The notes: generated by a model from the sequence alone, not told the origin. 64,000 nucleotides of DNA from Streptomycetaceae bacterium (GCA_027483765.1 JAIXTW010000010.1:185167-249166); one strand, 5' to 3'; positions 1-8,088 are shown, counted from the first letter of the stretch. Numbers and translations are program-made.

Positions 1-521
1 TTTGATGACAAGTTGGTATTAGCAAGTGTCTCTGGAATGAGCCAGACGGTAACGCCATTGGTTGCATCATCGAGTGCACCCACGGTCAGTGATACGCCAT
101 CGAGTGTGATCGAGCCTTGGGCAACAACATATTTCATTAACGCCGCAGGCATCGTGATTTCCAACTGCGCCCATTTTTCGCCAGGTGTGAGCGCTACAAC
201 TTCGGCCACACCATCGACATGTCCTTGCACAATATGTCCGCCCATACGCATATCGAGCTTGGCGGCCAACTCTAGATTTACTGGTGAGCCAACTTCTACA
301 TCAGAAAGTGAAGTCAGATTCAGCGTCTGAATCATGACATCGGCGGTAAATGAATTATCAGTATTGGATGTGGCGGTTAGGCAGACGCCATTGACCGCAA
401 TCGAATCTCCAATAGTTAAGCCAGCAACTGATTTAGGGGCAGCAATAGTGAAGATGGCAGAGCTTTCGCCACGGGTAATCGATTGCACGCTACCAAGTTC
501 AGTAATGAGTCCAGTAAACAT
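1..521 (-). CDS. ribE: Riboflavin synthase alpha chain (3' part outside window)
   Basis: Translating the minus strand from the ATG at 521 gives MFTGLITELGSV, the classical start of riboflavin synthase, followed by MGGHIVQGHVDG and GSITLDGVSLTV, the conserved signatures of the two lumazine-binding repeats. The enzyme dismutates two 6,7-dimethyl-8-ribityllumazine molecules into riboflavin. About 173 of roughly 200 residues are visible; the gene runs off the left edge. It starts directly after the ribD stop with no gap, so the two are translationally adjacent and share the FMN riboswitch upstream of ribD. Confidence 0.95.
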   Translation of the reverse strand, partial: MFTGLITELGSVQSITRGESSAIFTIAAPKSVAGLTIGDSIAVNGVCLTATSNTDNSFTADVMIQTLNLTSLSDVEVGSPVNLELAAKLDMRMGGHIVQGHVDGVAEVVALTPGEKWAQLEITMPAALMKYVVAQGSITLDGVSLTVGALDDATNGVTVWLIPETLANTNLSS

Positions 522-1520
522 TTATCGCCCATTCACTATTCGGTAATGGGATTTGGTATCGCTACCAAATTGTTCAACGCTGATAAGTTCTAGCCCGATG
601 TGATCTTCCAGGGTGGAAATACCTAAATGGCTCACAAATTCTTTTCCGGCACCGAGTAATTTGGGCGCCTGATACACAATAAGCTCATCGATATTTCCAG
701 TTGCCATCAGAGCCGATCCCAGCGTTGGTCCGGCTTCTACAAGTACCTGGCTAAATCCTTCATCCTTAAGAACTTTCATCAGCTCTGGAATTGACTTTGA
801 TTTCACCACAATGGTGCGGGCTTCATTATCAAATACTCGGTTGGTGGGTGGCACAACTTGTTCACCGCAGACAATACGCACTGGGCGCGCAGCGTGGCCA
901 CGAGGGATTAAATGTGGATTATCAACGAGTGCGGTATTTGTTCCAATCAAAATCGCATCAGAGTGAGCGCGCAGCACCTGCACATCTTCGCGTGATTCGG
1001 GGCCGCTAATCCATTGTGATGTTCCATCACTTGCCGCGACTTTGCTATCAAGAGTTGTAGCAACTTTCCAGATCATCAGCGGGCGACCAAGCACCTGTTT
1101 TGTCAGCCATGCACGCTGAGCAAATTCAACTTCGGCGCTGGCACGATATTCGACTGCGATGCCGGCATCGGTAAGTACCTTCGCACCGCCTGCGGCAATT
1201 GGGTTTGGATCCGTTACTGCATAAATGACTTTCGAAATTCCGGCATCGATAATTGCCTGCGTACAAGGTGGTGTTGTTCCGGTATGTGCACATGGTTCAA
1301 GTGAGACCACCATCGTTGCACCGCGCGCTGCTGCTCCCGCTTTCTTTAGCGCAACAACTTCGGCGTGATCAACAGAGTGCGTGCGGTTATGTAATCCATC
1401 GGCGATAAGTGCGCCATCGGATGAATAGATAGCAGCTGAAACATTTGGGTTGGGTGAACTGGCGCCCTGGCCAGAACGGCATAAGGCGGCAAGATGCGCG
1501 TAGGCGTCATCGATAAACAT
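522..1520 (-). CDS. ribD: Bifunctional diaminohydroxyphosphoribosylaminopyrimidine deaminase / reductase
   Basis: 332 residues, normal length for RibD. The N-terminal deaminase domain (about 1-145) carries HAEV at 52-55 (zinc His52, catalytic Glu54) and the zinc cysteines Cys77 and Cys86 in the [11 protein letters not shown] stretch. The C-terminal half is the NADPH-dependent reductase with a TLDSKVA segment typical of the RibD/RibG fold. The protein performs the second and third steps of riboflavin synthesis from GTP. The ATG at 1520 lies about 20 nt after the riboswitch end, so expression should fall when FMN is high. ribE follows immediately. Confidence 0.96.
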   Translation of the reverse strand: MFIDDAYAHLAALCRSGQGASSPNPNVSAAIYSSDGALIADGLHNRTHSVDHAEVVALKKAGAAARGATMVVSLEPCAHTGTTPPCTQAIIDAGISKVIYAVTDPNPIAAGGAKVLTDAGIAVEYRASAEVEFAQRAWLTKQVLGRPLMIWKVATTLDSKVAASDGTSQWISGPESREDVQVLRAHSDAILIGTNTALVDNPHLIPRGHAARPVRIVCGEQVVPPTNRVFDNEARTIVVKSKSIPELMKVLKDEGFSQVLVEAGPTLGSALMATGNIDELIVYQAPKLLGAGKEFVSHLGISTLEDHIGLELISVEQFGSDTKSHYRIVNGR

Positions 1521-1540
1521 GGTGCACCGATTCCGCTGTT

Positions 1541-1656
1541 ATCTCTCATCCGGACTTTAACCGTCGGTCTCAGAGTTTCACTGAGTCAACCGCCCACTGG
1601 ATGTGTGCGGGTCGCGGACTATAACCGCCGGTTCGAAATTACATCGACCCCGATAA
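1541..1656 (-). promoter_or_regulatory. FMN riboswitch (RFN element)
   Basis: Read on the minus strand, this stretch holds the conserved RFN blocks in order: ATCGGGGTCGATG with GTAATTTCGAACCGGCGGT, then AGTCCGCGACCCGC, then GACTCAGTGAAACTCTGA, then GACCGACGGTTAAAGTCC and GGATGAGAGA. These match the FMN aptamer core (ACCGGCGGT, AGTCCGCGA, CCGACGGTTAAAGTCCGGATG). It ends about 20 nt before the ribD ATG. With no clear terminator between aptamer and gene, control is more likely at translation initiation; that part is inference. Confidence 0.95.
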
Positions 1657-1666
1657 CAACGACTGA

Positions 1667-1695
1667 ATTCTACCGCCTTATGGAAGGTTCAAAAA
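1667..1695 (-). promoter_or_regulatory. Candidate promoter of the riboswitch-ribD-ribE operon
   Basis: The minus strand has TAGAAT (1672-1667) as a -10 and TTTTTG (1695-1690) at 17-nt spacing as a weak -35. A start near 1660 would put the FMN aptamer at the very 5' end of the message. Confidence 0.4.
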
Positions 1696-1710
1696 CATGG
1701 CGGGCAATGC

Positions 1711-1742
1711 AAAGGCCCCGCTGATTTCTCAGCAGGGCCTTT
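1711..1742 (-). terminator. Hairpin downstream of nrdJ
   Basis: AAAGGCCC pairs with GGGCCTTT, and the inner GCTGA pairs with TCAGC across a TTTC loop, giving a 14-position stem with one mismatch. It lies 33 nt beyond the nrdJ stop. The U-tract is short (CCTTT on both strands), so it may work weakly in either direction; it also separates nrdJ from the rib promoter. Confidence 0.6.
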
Positions 1743-1775
1743 GAACGGGGTTGGACAAATCCAACTAGCTATATA

Positions 1776-4607
1776 TTAGCTGCAACCAGATGTGTTTCCG
1801 CATCCTTCGCATACAAAGCAAGCACCTGACATACGCATCTTTACTCCACATGTCATGCAGAGTGGTGCATCAGATTTGATTCCCATTGACTCGAGGAGAT
1901 CAGATGATGAACCAATTGTTGATGCCAATGGTGCTGGCTCAATTTTTACCGCTACCGGCTTTGGTGCCTCAGCTTTTACAGCCGCAGGAGCCACCACAGC
2001 CGCAGCCGCTTTTGGGCTATCGGTTTCCTTTGCAATCTGCACGTACTCGCCACCGTTATCAAGGGCTGCTGCACGCTCTGCTGCTGTGTAGAGGCCCATT
2101 GCTGAACGCTCTTCGAATGGCAAGTAATCAAGTGCCAAGCGACGGAAGATGTAATCCATCATGGATTGCGCCATGCGGATATCTGCATCATCTGTCATGC
2201 CTGCTGGTTCGAAGCGAAGGTTGGTGAACTTCTCAACGAATGTCTCTAGCGGAACTCCGTACTGAAGTCCGATAGATACTGCGATTGAGAATGCATCCAT
2301 GACACCGGCAAGAGTTGATCCTTGCTTACCGAGCTTCAAGAAGACTTCACCGAGTGCGCCATCAGCATATGCACCAGCGGTCATGTAACCCTCTGCGCCT
2401 CCAACTGAGAACGATGTTGTTGTTGATGGACGTGACTTTGGAAGGCGCTTGCGAACTGGTTCTGCAACCGCTTCGACAGGAGCATCTTTCTTCTTAGCCT
2501 TTCCATCAGAAAGTGGCTGACCGACCTTGCAGTTATCGCGGTATACAGCGAGTGCCTTAAGTCCGAGCTTCCAACCTTCGTAGTAAACCTCTTCAACTTC
2601 TTCCACTGTTGCATCTTCTGGAAGGTTAACTGTCTTTGAGATTGCACCTGAAAGGAATGGCTGACATGCAGCCATCATGCGCACGTGGCCCATTGGAGCA
2701 ATTGAACGTGCACCGAGAGCGCAGTCGAATACGTCGTAGTGCTCTGTCTTAAGTCCTGGAGCATCAATGACGTGTCCATTTGCAGCAATAAATTCAACGA
2801 TTGCTTCGATGGTCTCTTCTGTGTAGCCAAGCTTGCGAAGAGCCGCTGGAACTGTCTGGTTCACAATCTGCATTGAACCGCCACCGACAAGCTTCTTAAA
2901 CTTAACGAGTGAGAAGTCAGGTTCGATACCAGTTGTATCGCAATCCATCATGAGACCGATTGTTCCTGTTGGTGCAAGAACTGAGATCTGCGCATTGCGC
3001 CATCCGTTCTTATCACCTGTTGAAAGGCATGCATCCCACGCCTTGTTCGCCTCTGTCCATACATCGATATCGAGTGTGGTCTCTTGGCGAGCAGCTGATG
3101 ATGCTGAAGCGTGCTTGCGCATTACGCGAGCGTGCGCTGTTGCATTGCGTGCAAAGCCATCGTATGGACCAACAATGCCAGCGAGTTCTGCTGAGCGCTT
3201 GTAAGTGATACCTGTAAGAAGTGAAGTGATTGCACCAGCAAGTGCGCGTCCACCCTCTGAGTCATATGCAAGACCTGATGCCATAAGAAGCGCGCCAAGG
3301 TTTGCGTATCCGATTCCGAGCTGACGGTATGCACGAGTTGTCTCGCCAATTGCTTCAGTTGGGAAATCTGCGAAACAGATTGAGATATCCATCGCGGTAA
3401 TGATCATCTCTGATGCCTTACCGAATGTCTTTGCATCGAATGAACCATCTGCCTTGAGGAACTTCATCAAGTTAAGTGAAGCCAAGTTACATGATGAGTT
3501 ATCTAGTGACATGTACTCAGAGCAAGGGTTTGACGCATTGATGCGACCTGTCTCTGGGTTGGTGTGCCAATCATTGATGGTGTCGTCGTACTGGATTCCA
3601 GGATCAGCACATGCCCATGCAGCTTCTGCCATCTTGCGGAAGAGCTTGCGAGCATCTGTTGTCTCGATAACTTCGCCAGTTGAGCGAGCCTTAAGACCGA
3701 ACTCTGAACCGCTCTCGTATGCACGCATGAACTCATCGCTTACGCGAACTGAGTTATTTGCATTCTGATATTGAACAGAGATGATGTCTTTTCCACCCAA
3801 GTCCATATCAAAACCTGCATCGCGTAGTGCGCGAATCTTCTGCTCTTCTGAAACCTTGGTCTCAATGAACTCTTCGATATCTGGGTGATCAACATCGAGA
3901 ACAACCATCTTTGCAGCGCGACGGGTTGCGCCACCAGACTTAATTGTTCCTGCAGATGCGTCAGCACCGCGCATGAATGAAACTGGACCAGATGCTGTTC
4001 CACCTGACTTCAGTAGCTCCTTTGATGAACGAATACGTGAAAGGTTAAGACCGGCACCAGAACCGCCCTTAAAGATCATTCCTTCTTCGCGATACCAGTT
4101 AAGGATTGATTCCATAGTGTCATCAACAGACAAGATAAAACATGCAGAAACTTGCTGCGGGGAGGCAGTTCCGACGTTAAACCATACTGGTGAGTTAAAT
4201 GAGAAGATCTGATGCAAGAGCATGTAGGTAAGTTCGTGCTCGAAAATTGTTGCATCTTTCTCAGTTGCAAAGTAACCGAACTCTTTTCCAGCTTTTGTGT
4301 ATGTCAAAACTACGCGGTCAATAACTTGCTTGAGTGACCATTCGCGGTTCTCAGCACCGACTGCTCCACGGAAGTACTTGGTCGTTACGATTGTTGAAGC
4401 ATTAACAGACCAGAAGTCTGCATACTCAACACCGCGTTGTTCGAAAACAACTTCGCCTGTCTTCCAATTCTGTTGAACAACATCGCGGCGTTCCCATGTG
4501 ACCTGGTCGTATGGGTGAATGCCTTCTGTTGTGTAAATACGATCGATAGTAAGACCTTTGCCGGTCTTAAATTTCGATGCTGGTCGGTTGATGACCGTCT
4601 CTGACAT
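1776..4607 (-). CDS. nrdJ: Adenosylcobalamin-dependent (class II) ribonucleoside reductase
   Basis: 943 residues, the size of long actinobacterial NrdJ proteins. Visible class II signatures are QQVSACFILSVDD, NPCSEYMSLDNSSCNLASLNL and LAPTGTIGLMMDCDTTGIEPDFSL, the conserved finger-loop and effector-site regions. After an Ala/Pro-rich linker (about 860-900) comes a C-terminal zinc-ribbon-like tail, CMTCGVKMRMSGACFVCEGC, that in this family re-reduces the active-site disulfide. It makes deoxynucleotides with a B12 cofactor and needs no oxygen. nrdR lies 3 nt upstream on the same transcript and is its expected repressor. No intein or frameshift is seen. Confidence 0.96.
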   Translation of the reverse strand: MSETVINRPASKFKTGKGLTIDRIYTTEGIHPYDQVTWERRDVVQQNWKTGEVVFEQRGVEYADFWSVNASTIVTTKYFRGAVGAENREWSLKQVIDRVVLTYTKAGKEFGYFATEKDATIFEHELTYMLLHQIFSFNSPVWFNVGTASPQQVSACFILSVDDTMESILNWYREEGMIFKGGSGAGLNLSRIRSSKELLKSGGTASGPVSFMRGADASAGTIKSGGATRRAAKMVVLDVDHPDIEEFIETKVSEEQKIRALRDAGFDMDLGGKDIISVQYQNANNSVRVSDEFMRAYESGSEFGLKARSTGEVIETTDARKLFRKMAEAAWACADPGIQYDDTINDWHTNPETGRINASNPCSEYMSLDNSSCNLASLNLMKFLKADGSFDAKTFGKASEMIITAMDISICFADFPTEAIGETTRAYRQLGIGYANLGALLMASGLAYDSEGGRALAGAITSLLTGITYKRSAELAGIVGPYDGFARNATAHARVMRKHASASSAARQETTLDIDVWTEANKAWDACLSTGDKNGWRNAQISVLAPTGTIGLMMDCDTTGIEPDFSLVKFKKLVGGGSMQIVNQTVPAALRKLGYTEETIEAIVEFIAANGHVIDAPGLKTEHYDVFDCALGARSIAPMGHVRMMAACQPFLSGAISKTVNLPEDATVEEVEEVYYEGWKLGLKALAVYRDNCKVGQPLSDGKAKKKDAPVEAVAEPVRKRLPKSRPSTTTSFSVGGAEGYMTAGAYADGALGEVFLKLGKQGSTLAGVMDAFSIAVSIGLQYGVPLETFVEKFTNLRFEPAGMTDDADIRMAQSMMDYIFRRLALDYLPFEERSAMGLYTAAERAAALDNGGEYVQIAKETDSPKAAAAVVAPAAVKAEAPKPVAVKIEPAPLASTIGSSSDLLESMGIKSDAPLCMTCGVKMRMSGACFVCEGCGNTSGCS

Positions 4608-4610
4608 GTG

Positions 4611-5150
4611 TTATTTCCCCGTCTTCTGATTAAGTGTTGCTGGTGATTTTGTTGATGTATCTGGTGTTCTTACTTGTGATGCTGGTGTTGCCTGAGTTGC
4701 ATTCGAAGGTAGTGCGCGGAGAAGTGCTATCTCACCTTCGAAATCTTCAAGGGAGGCAAAGTTACGGTACACAGAGGCGTATCGGAGGTAAGCAACCTCA
4801 TCGAGTTCGCGTAGTGGCGCAAGAATTGCCATTCCTACTTCTTGAGCTTCGATTTCTGCCTGACCAGTTCCGCGAAGGGTCTCTTCGACTCGTTGGGCAA
4901 GCAAAACCAAATCATCTTCATTTACTGGGCGACCCTGGCACGCCTTGCGCACGCCCACAAGAACTTTCTCGCGGCTAAATGGCTCGGTCGCACCTGATCG
5001 CTTGATGATGTTGAGCAGCGCTACCTCTTGGGTAGAAAAGCGCTGTCCACACTTTGGGCATTCGCGGCGGCGGCGGATTTCTGTGCCATCGACCACCGGA
5101 CGGGAGTCGACGACTCGAGAATCATCATGTCTGCAGAACGGACAAATCAT
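4611..5150 (-). CDS. nrdR: Transcriptional repressor of ribonucleotide reductase
   Basis: 179 residues. The N-terminal zinc ribbon has Cys3, Cys6, Cys31 and Cys34 (MICPFC and [11 protein letters not shown]), followed by an ATP-cone domain (about residues 48-138, beginning [16 protein letters not shown]). NrdR senses ATP/dATP through the ATP-cone and represses reductase genes. The C-terminal 40 residues, rich in Thr, Ser and Ala, are an extension beyond the usual 150-residue length. A strong ribosome site AAGGGAG precedes the ATG. Candidate NrdR boxes lie 80-125 nt upstream, implying autoregulation of nrdR-nrdJ. Confidence 0.95.
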   Translation of the reverse strand: MICPFCRHDDSRVVDSRPVVDGTEIRRRRECPKCGQRFSTQEVALLNIIKRSGATEPFSREKVLVGVRKACQGRPVNEDDLVLLAQRVEETLRGTGQAEIEAQEVGMAILAPLRELDEVAYLRYASVYRNFASLEDFEGEIALLRALPSNATQATPASQVRTPDTSTKSPATLNQKTGK

Positions 5151-5228
5151 TTCGGCGTGTCTCCCTTCGAAATACCTAGAATTTCCATTTTTTAGCTGTA
5201 TTGGCGAATTGGCTAAACTACCGTAAAA

Positions 5229-5244
5229 ACACTACTAATGGAAG
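5229..5244. promoter_or_regulatory. Candidate NrdR box 1 (degenerate)
   Basis: ACACTACTAATGGAAG resembles one arm of the NrdR consensus ACACWATATATWGTGT. It lies exactly 31 nt from box 2, the helical spacing typical of NrdR box pairs. Confidence 0.35.
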
Positions 5245-5259
5245 TTTTAGCGCCTTCGA

Positions 5260-5275
5260 CCCCTACATCTAGTAG
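5260..5275. promoter_or_regulatory. Candidate NrdR box 2
   Basis: The core CTACATCTAGTAG is an inverted repeat (CCTAC at 5262-5266, GTAGG at 5272-5276) with the TACATCTAGTA centre that resembles actinobacterial NrdR sites. A minus-strand TATAGT at 5283-5278 could be the -10 it occludes. Confidence 0.5.
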
Positions 5276-5365
5276 GAACTATAAAGTATTTCTTGAGAGT
5301 CTGCAGGATGACGCCCGGGTTGCCCCCGCGTGTCGCGCCCCATGCCCCGCTATGGGACGGGAAGC

Positions 5366-5743
5366 TTACTTAAGCGGGATACGGATCTTCTGGCCAGCTG
5401 TTACATCGACAGAAGCCAGTGAGTTAACTGAAACAATCTGGGAAACCAGCGAGCGCGTATCTCCATCGTGCTCAACGCGAGCGGCCAGCGACCACAAGGT
5501 CTCACCCGGCGCCACAGTGACGGTGATAAATGAGCCTGCCGCAGCTGGAACTACCTCGGTGCCCGCCCCTGCTTTTGCACTGACAAGGGAGCCAAGGACG
5601 ATGGCAAGAGAGAGGACCACAAGGGTGCGAGCTAAGCGACCACGGCGATTGAGTGAAGCGCCGGACGGACGGAAGTTAGCGTCGCTTGCGTGAAAGCCTT
5701 GCCATTCACTGACTTTAGAGTGGTTAAGGGTTATAGCGCTCAT
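5366..5743 (-). CDS. LysM-domain membrane protein, SOS cell-division inhibitor-like (YneA/ChiZ/DivS type)
   Basis: 125 residues: a basic cytoplasmic N-terminus, one membrane segment (about 37-58), then a LysM domain (about 72-123, with APGETLWSLAARV and AGQKIRIPL). The same layout, a short LysM membrane protein divergent from lexA, is found in Bacillus YneA, Mycobacterium Rv2719c (ChiZ) and Corynebacterium DivS, which delay division during the SOS response. A LexA box sits 43 nt upstream of the start, supporting SOS control. Function is inferred from context and domain, as the sequences in this group diverge strongly. Confidence 0.8.
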   Translation of the reverse strand: MSAITLNHSKVSEWQGFHASDANFRPSGASLNRRGRLARTLVVLSLAIVLGSLVSAKAGAGTEVVPAAAGSFITVTVAPGETLWSLAARVEHDGDTRSLVSQIVSVNSLASVDVTAGQKIRIPLK

Positions 5744-5785
5744 GGTCCTGATCTCCTGCTACTTCTTAAACCTTGGGGAAGGTTT

Positions 5786-5801
5786 TCGAACACTTGTTCG
5801 A
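5786..5801. promoter_or_regulatory. LexA box 1 (LysM-gene side)
   Basis: TCGAACACTTGTTCGA has perfect inverted TCGAACA/TGTTCGA arms matching the Gram-positive SOS box TCGAAC-N4-GTTCGA. Confidence 0.92.
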
Positions 5802-5844
5802 TAGGAAAACAATACAACCCCCCACCGACACCCGCAAGTTATTT

Positions 5845-5860
5845 TCGAACATTTGTTTGA
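5845..5860. promoter_or_regulatory. LexA box 2 (lexA side)
   Basis: TCGAACATTTGTTTGA differs by one base from a perfect SOS box. It lies 31 nt before the lexA start, so lexA is likely autoregulated. The box spacing of 59 nt lets each divergent gene have its own operator. Confidence 0.88.
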
Positions 5861-5891
5861 ATTTATCCCCATCCTGTGGAAGACTATGTGC

Positions 5892-6539
5892 ATGACCAAA
5901 AAGCAGACTCCCCCAGCCAAGGCTGAGCTTTCGGCTCGCCAGATTTCGATCCTTGAGTTCATCAAGAGCTCCTCTGAGTCCCAGGGCTATGCCCCTTCCA
6001 TGCGCGAGATCGGCGATGCCGCCGGCCTGAACTCCCCCGCCTCGGTCAAATACCAGCTCGATATCTTGGAAGAAAAAGGCTTCATCCGCCGCGATGAGAA
6101 CCGTGGCCGCGCCATGGAAGTTGTTCTTCCTGAGCATCTCTCCGGCGACAGTGCCCATACCGATAAGACCCGCTTCATCCCACTGGTGGGCTCTATTGCA
6201 GCCGGTGTGCCCATCACTGCAGATCAACAAGTTGAAGAGACGCTGCCACTTCCCGAATCACTTGTCGGCAAAGGCGATCTCTTCATGTTGAAAGTTAAAG
6301 GTGAATCAATGATCGATGCCGCAATCTGCGACGGAGATTATGTTGTTATTCGCCAACAGAAAGATGCCAACAACGGCGAAATCGTTGCCGCAATGATTGA
6401 TGGCGAAGCAACGGTCAAGACCTTCTCGCGCAAAGGTGGCCACATCTGGTTACTACCTGCAAATGATGCATTTGCGCCCATTGATGGCGACACCTGCGAA
6501 ATCTTAGGAAAAGTCACCGCAGTTCTACGCTCCATGTAA
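5892..6539 (+). CDS. lexA: SOS repressor LexA
   Basis: 215 residues from ATG 5892. Winged-helix DNA-binding domain at about 12-75 ([26 protein letters not shown]), then the self-cleaving protease domain: cleavage site Ala104-Gly105 in SIAAGVPI, nucleophile Ser139 in KGESM, general base Lys176 in ATVKTF. Two in-frame ATGs sit at 5886 and 5892; GGAAG at 5878-5882 is 9 nt from the second and only 3 nt from the first, so 5892 is preferred. A longer start at 5853 would lie inside LexA box 2 and is rejected. Confidence 0.95.
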   Translation: MTKKQTPPAKAELSARQISILEFIKSSSESQGYAPSMREIGDAAGLNSPASVKYQLDILEEKGFIRRDENRGRAMEVVLPEHLSGDSAHTDKTRFIPLVGSIAAGVPITADQQVEETLPLPESLVGKGDLFMLKVKGESMIDAAICDGDYVVIRQQKDANNGEIVAAMIDGEATVKTFSRKGGHIWLLPANDAFAPIDGDTCEILGKVTAVLRSM

Positions 6540-6626
6540 TGAGTGCCAGCCCTCGGGTTCTCCCCACACTTTAGAATTACGTGACCGAAGTCATCTTTTC
6601 GTAAGTATCCGGGGCTACCATCAAGC

Positions 6627-7358
6627 GTGGTCGAAAAACCAGAAGTAGATAGCTCCCCTGTATTTGTGCTGCTTGTTGAAGATGAAGAGAGCGATCGTCT
6701 TGCTATTCGCTTACAACTCGAGGTGATGGGACTTAAAGTCACCGACACCGCCTCTCCTATGGAAGCGAAAGAAATCTTTGACAATAAAGAGATCAGCCTC
6801 GTCATCATTCACATCAAATCAATGCCACTACGCGGTCTTGAGCTCTGCCGCATACTGCGCGCAGAATCGACAGTTCCTATCCTGATGCTCACAAACCGCA
6901 GCGAAGTCATTGACGATGTCATGGTCATGTCTGCCGGCGCCGATGACTATGTAAGTAAGCCGATTAACAACAAAATCCTAATTGCCCGCGTCAACCAACA
7001 AATTGCCCGTGGCCAGAGCCAGCGCGCACCTCGCGCCAATGTCCTTATCTGGGGCCCCATGCGCATGGACCTAAGTGCTCATCAATTCTCTATCGACCAA
7101 ATCGAACTGCACTTAACAAATACCGAGTACCAGTTCTTGCAACTACTGATGGAGAACCCACACCGCATCTTCTCCCGCAATCAAATCCTGGAAGCAATCG
7201 GTGTCATGAAAGGCGTCGGCACCAATCAATTGGTCGACACCCATGCATCACGATTACGTAAGAAGATCCGCGAAGGCGGCGGCCCCGAAGTAATCTCGGT
7301 TATTCGCAGCGTCGGCTTCCGTTTATCCGATGCCGCAAAACCTCTGATCGAGGTCTAA
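6627..7358 (+). CDS. Atypical OmpR/PhoB-type response regulator lacking the phospho-acceptor Asp
   Basis: 243 residues from a GTG. Receiver domain at about 12-128 and a winged-helix DNA-binding domain at about 140-236 (LTNTEYQFLQLLMENPHRIFSR, HASRLRKKIRE, VISVIRSVGFRL). The acidic pair (Glu18, Asp19, Glu20), Thr89 and Lys111 are kept, but the Asp expected after the beta-3 strand is His62 (LVIIHIKS). It therefore probably does not work by normal phosphorylation. No histidine kinase is nearby. TACCAT 5 nt before the GTG may be a leaderless promoter. The target genes cannot be told from the sequence. Confidence 0.85.
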   Translation: MVEKPEVDSSPVFVLLVEDEESDRLAIRLQLEVMGLKVTDTASPMEAKEIFDNKEISLVIIHIKSMPLRGLELCRILRAESTVPILMLTNRSEVIDDVMVMSAGADDYVSKPINNKILIARVNQQIARGQSQRAPRANVLIWGPMRMDLSAHQFSIDQIELHLTNTEYQFLQLLMENPHRIFSRNQILEAIGVMKGVGTNQLVDTHASRLRKKIREGGGPEVISVIRSVGFRLSDAAKPLIEV

Positions 7359-7359
7359 C

Positions 7360-7390
7360 AAAAAAGCCCCAGGTGACTAGTCCCGGGGCC
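7360..7390 (-). terminator. Terminator behind tRNA-like gene 1
   Basis: GCCCC (7366-7370) pairs with GGGGC (7385-7389), with further inner pairs. Read on the minus strand the hairpin is followed by six T, a proper intrinsic terminator for the tRNA-like gene at 7403-7475. Confidence 0.75.
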
Positions 7391-7402
7391 TCTAAGTATG
7401 CG

Positions 7403-7475
7403 TCTCGCTGGCGGGATTCGAACCCACGACTACGCCTTAGTCAATGGCGCGCTCTATCCGCTGAGCTACAGCGAG
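7403..7475 (-). tRNA. tRNA-like gene 1, anticodon position GAC (Val by position), isotype uncertain
   Basis: 73 nt fold as a tRNA: acceptor CTCGCTG/CAGCGAG with A73, D-arm GCTC-AGCGGATA-GAGC, T-arm GTGGG-TTCGAAT-CCCGC, variable loop TAGTC. The anticodon arm is CGCCA-TTGACTA-AGGCG: four good pairs, then an A31-A39 mismatch, loop TTGACTA with GAC in positions 34-36 and U at 37, where a purine is usual. The D-loop (GGATAGAGC) looks more like tRNA-Arg than tRNA-Val. It has its own terminator and a degenerate partial copy upstream. It may be a true tRNA-Val(GAC) or a derived tRNA-like RNA. Confidence 0.7.
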
Positions 7476-7585
7476 ACACAAGCGGAAGGTAAGTGAGTTA
7501 CTCACAGTTCATTCAGAGTTTTTTTCTACCTGTGGATTAGGAAAAAACAGATGTAAATGTGGATTGTGTTGATACTCTTAATGCA

Positions 7586-7619
7586 CTTAGTCAATGGTGC
7601 TCTCTAGCGCGAGCTACAG
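7586..7619 (-). repeat. Degenerate partial copy of tRNA-like gene 1
   Basis: The copy spans the equivalent of tRNA positions 7436-7471 in the same orientation, offset by about 150 nt. CTTAGTCAATGG (12 nt, anticodon loop) and GAGCTACAG (9 nt, acceptor/D-arm junction) are identical; the D-loop between them has changed. On the plus strand it is therefore complementary to the 5' half and anticodon loop of the tRNA, and is followed 3 nt later by an intrinsic terminator. Confidence 0.75.
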
Positions 7620-7621
7620 AG

Positions 7622-7652
7622 AAAAACCCGCAGAGCGATCTGCGGGTTTTTT
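7622..7652. terminator. Bidirectional intrinsic terminator
   Basis: AACCCGCAGA pairs perfectly with TCTGCGGGTT around a GCGA loop, flanked by AAAAA on the left and TTTTTT on the right. It terminates the DUF4282 gene on the minus strand (hairpin right after its stop) and would equally end a plus-strand RNA containing the tRNA copy. Confidence 0.88.
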
Positions 7653-8088
7653 ATTGGTCAGCGTCCCGCAGAGATTTGATGTCTTTGCCAATTTGAAAGA
7701 AATTGACAATTAATTCGATGCTCATCCGCGTATAAATCAAGACCAAAAAGTAGACCCCAGGGATAACGAGAGTAAAGAGAAACACAAGTCCACCCGACAG
7801 GTCGGAAGAATAACTCCAGAAGAAGAATAGAGCGACGACGGCGACAATCGTCCAAAGGATTACAGAGATTGCATAAAGCAACTGGAAGTAGGCAACCGAT
7901 ACAAACTTTTCGAATTTAAAATCGAAGAGATCTGTAATGAGGTTCCCAGCCCCTTGGGCCTTAACAGGAGTATTCGAACTGGAACTAACTTCAGGCTTAG
8001 AACAATGGTTGCAGTACGCGATACCTTCTCGCATAGAAAAACCAGATTTTGAAATTATGTCCACAGTGCATGTACAGAAAGCGCCCAT
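7651..8088 (-). CDS. DUF4282-family membrane protein with N-terminal cysteine cluster
   Basis: 145 residues from ATG 8088, 1 nt after the stop of the upstream gene; a start at 8130 is possible but would overlap that gene by 41 nt. The N-terminus has Cys5, Cys7, Cys26 and Cys29 (a CTC then YCNHC pattern, possible metal site). LFDFKFEKFVSVAYFQLLY begins the DUF4282 domain, with two membrane segments (about 66-90 and 98-121) and the conserved tail IYTRMSIELIVNFFQI. Function unknown. It forms a two-gene operon with the zinc-ribbon protein upstream. Confidence 0.75.
   Translation of the reverse strand: MGAFCTCTVDIISKSGFSMREGIAYCNHCSKPEVSSSSNTPVKAQGAGNLITDLFDFKFEKFVSVAYFQLLYAISVILWTIVAVVALFFFWSYSSDLSGGLVFLFTLVIPGVYFLVLIYTRMSIELIVNFFQIGKDIKSLRDADQ

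Noticed and set aside
1768..1782. AGCTATATATTAGCT inverted repeat at the 3' end of nrdJ
   Set aside because: It resembles a NrdR centre but lacks the ACAC/GTGT arms and lies at the end of the gene, where an operator has no obvious role.
5320..5365. GC-rich hairpin (CCCAT / ATGGG) behind the LysM gene
   Set aside because: The stem is only 5 bp and there is no T tract, so a terminator call is not supported.
5853..5891. Longer LexA start at 5853
   Set aside because: This ATG lies inside LexA box 2 and adds residues absent from LexA; ATG 5892 has better ribosome-site spacing.
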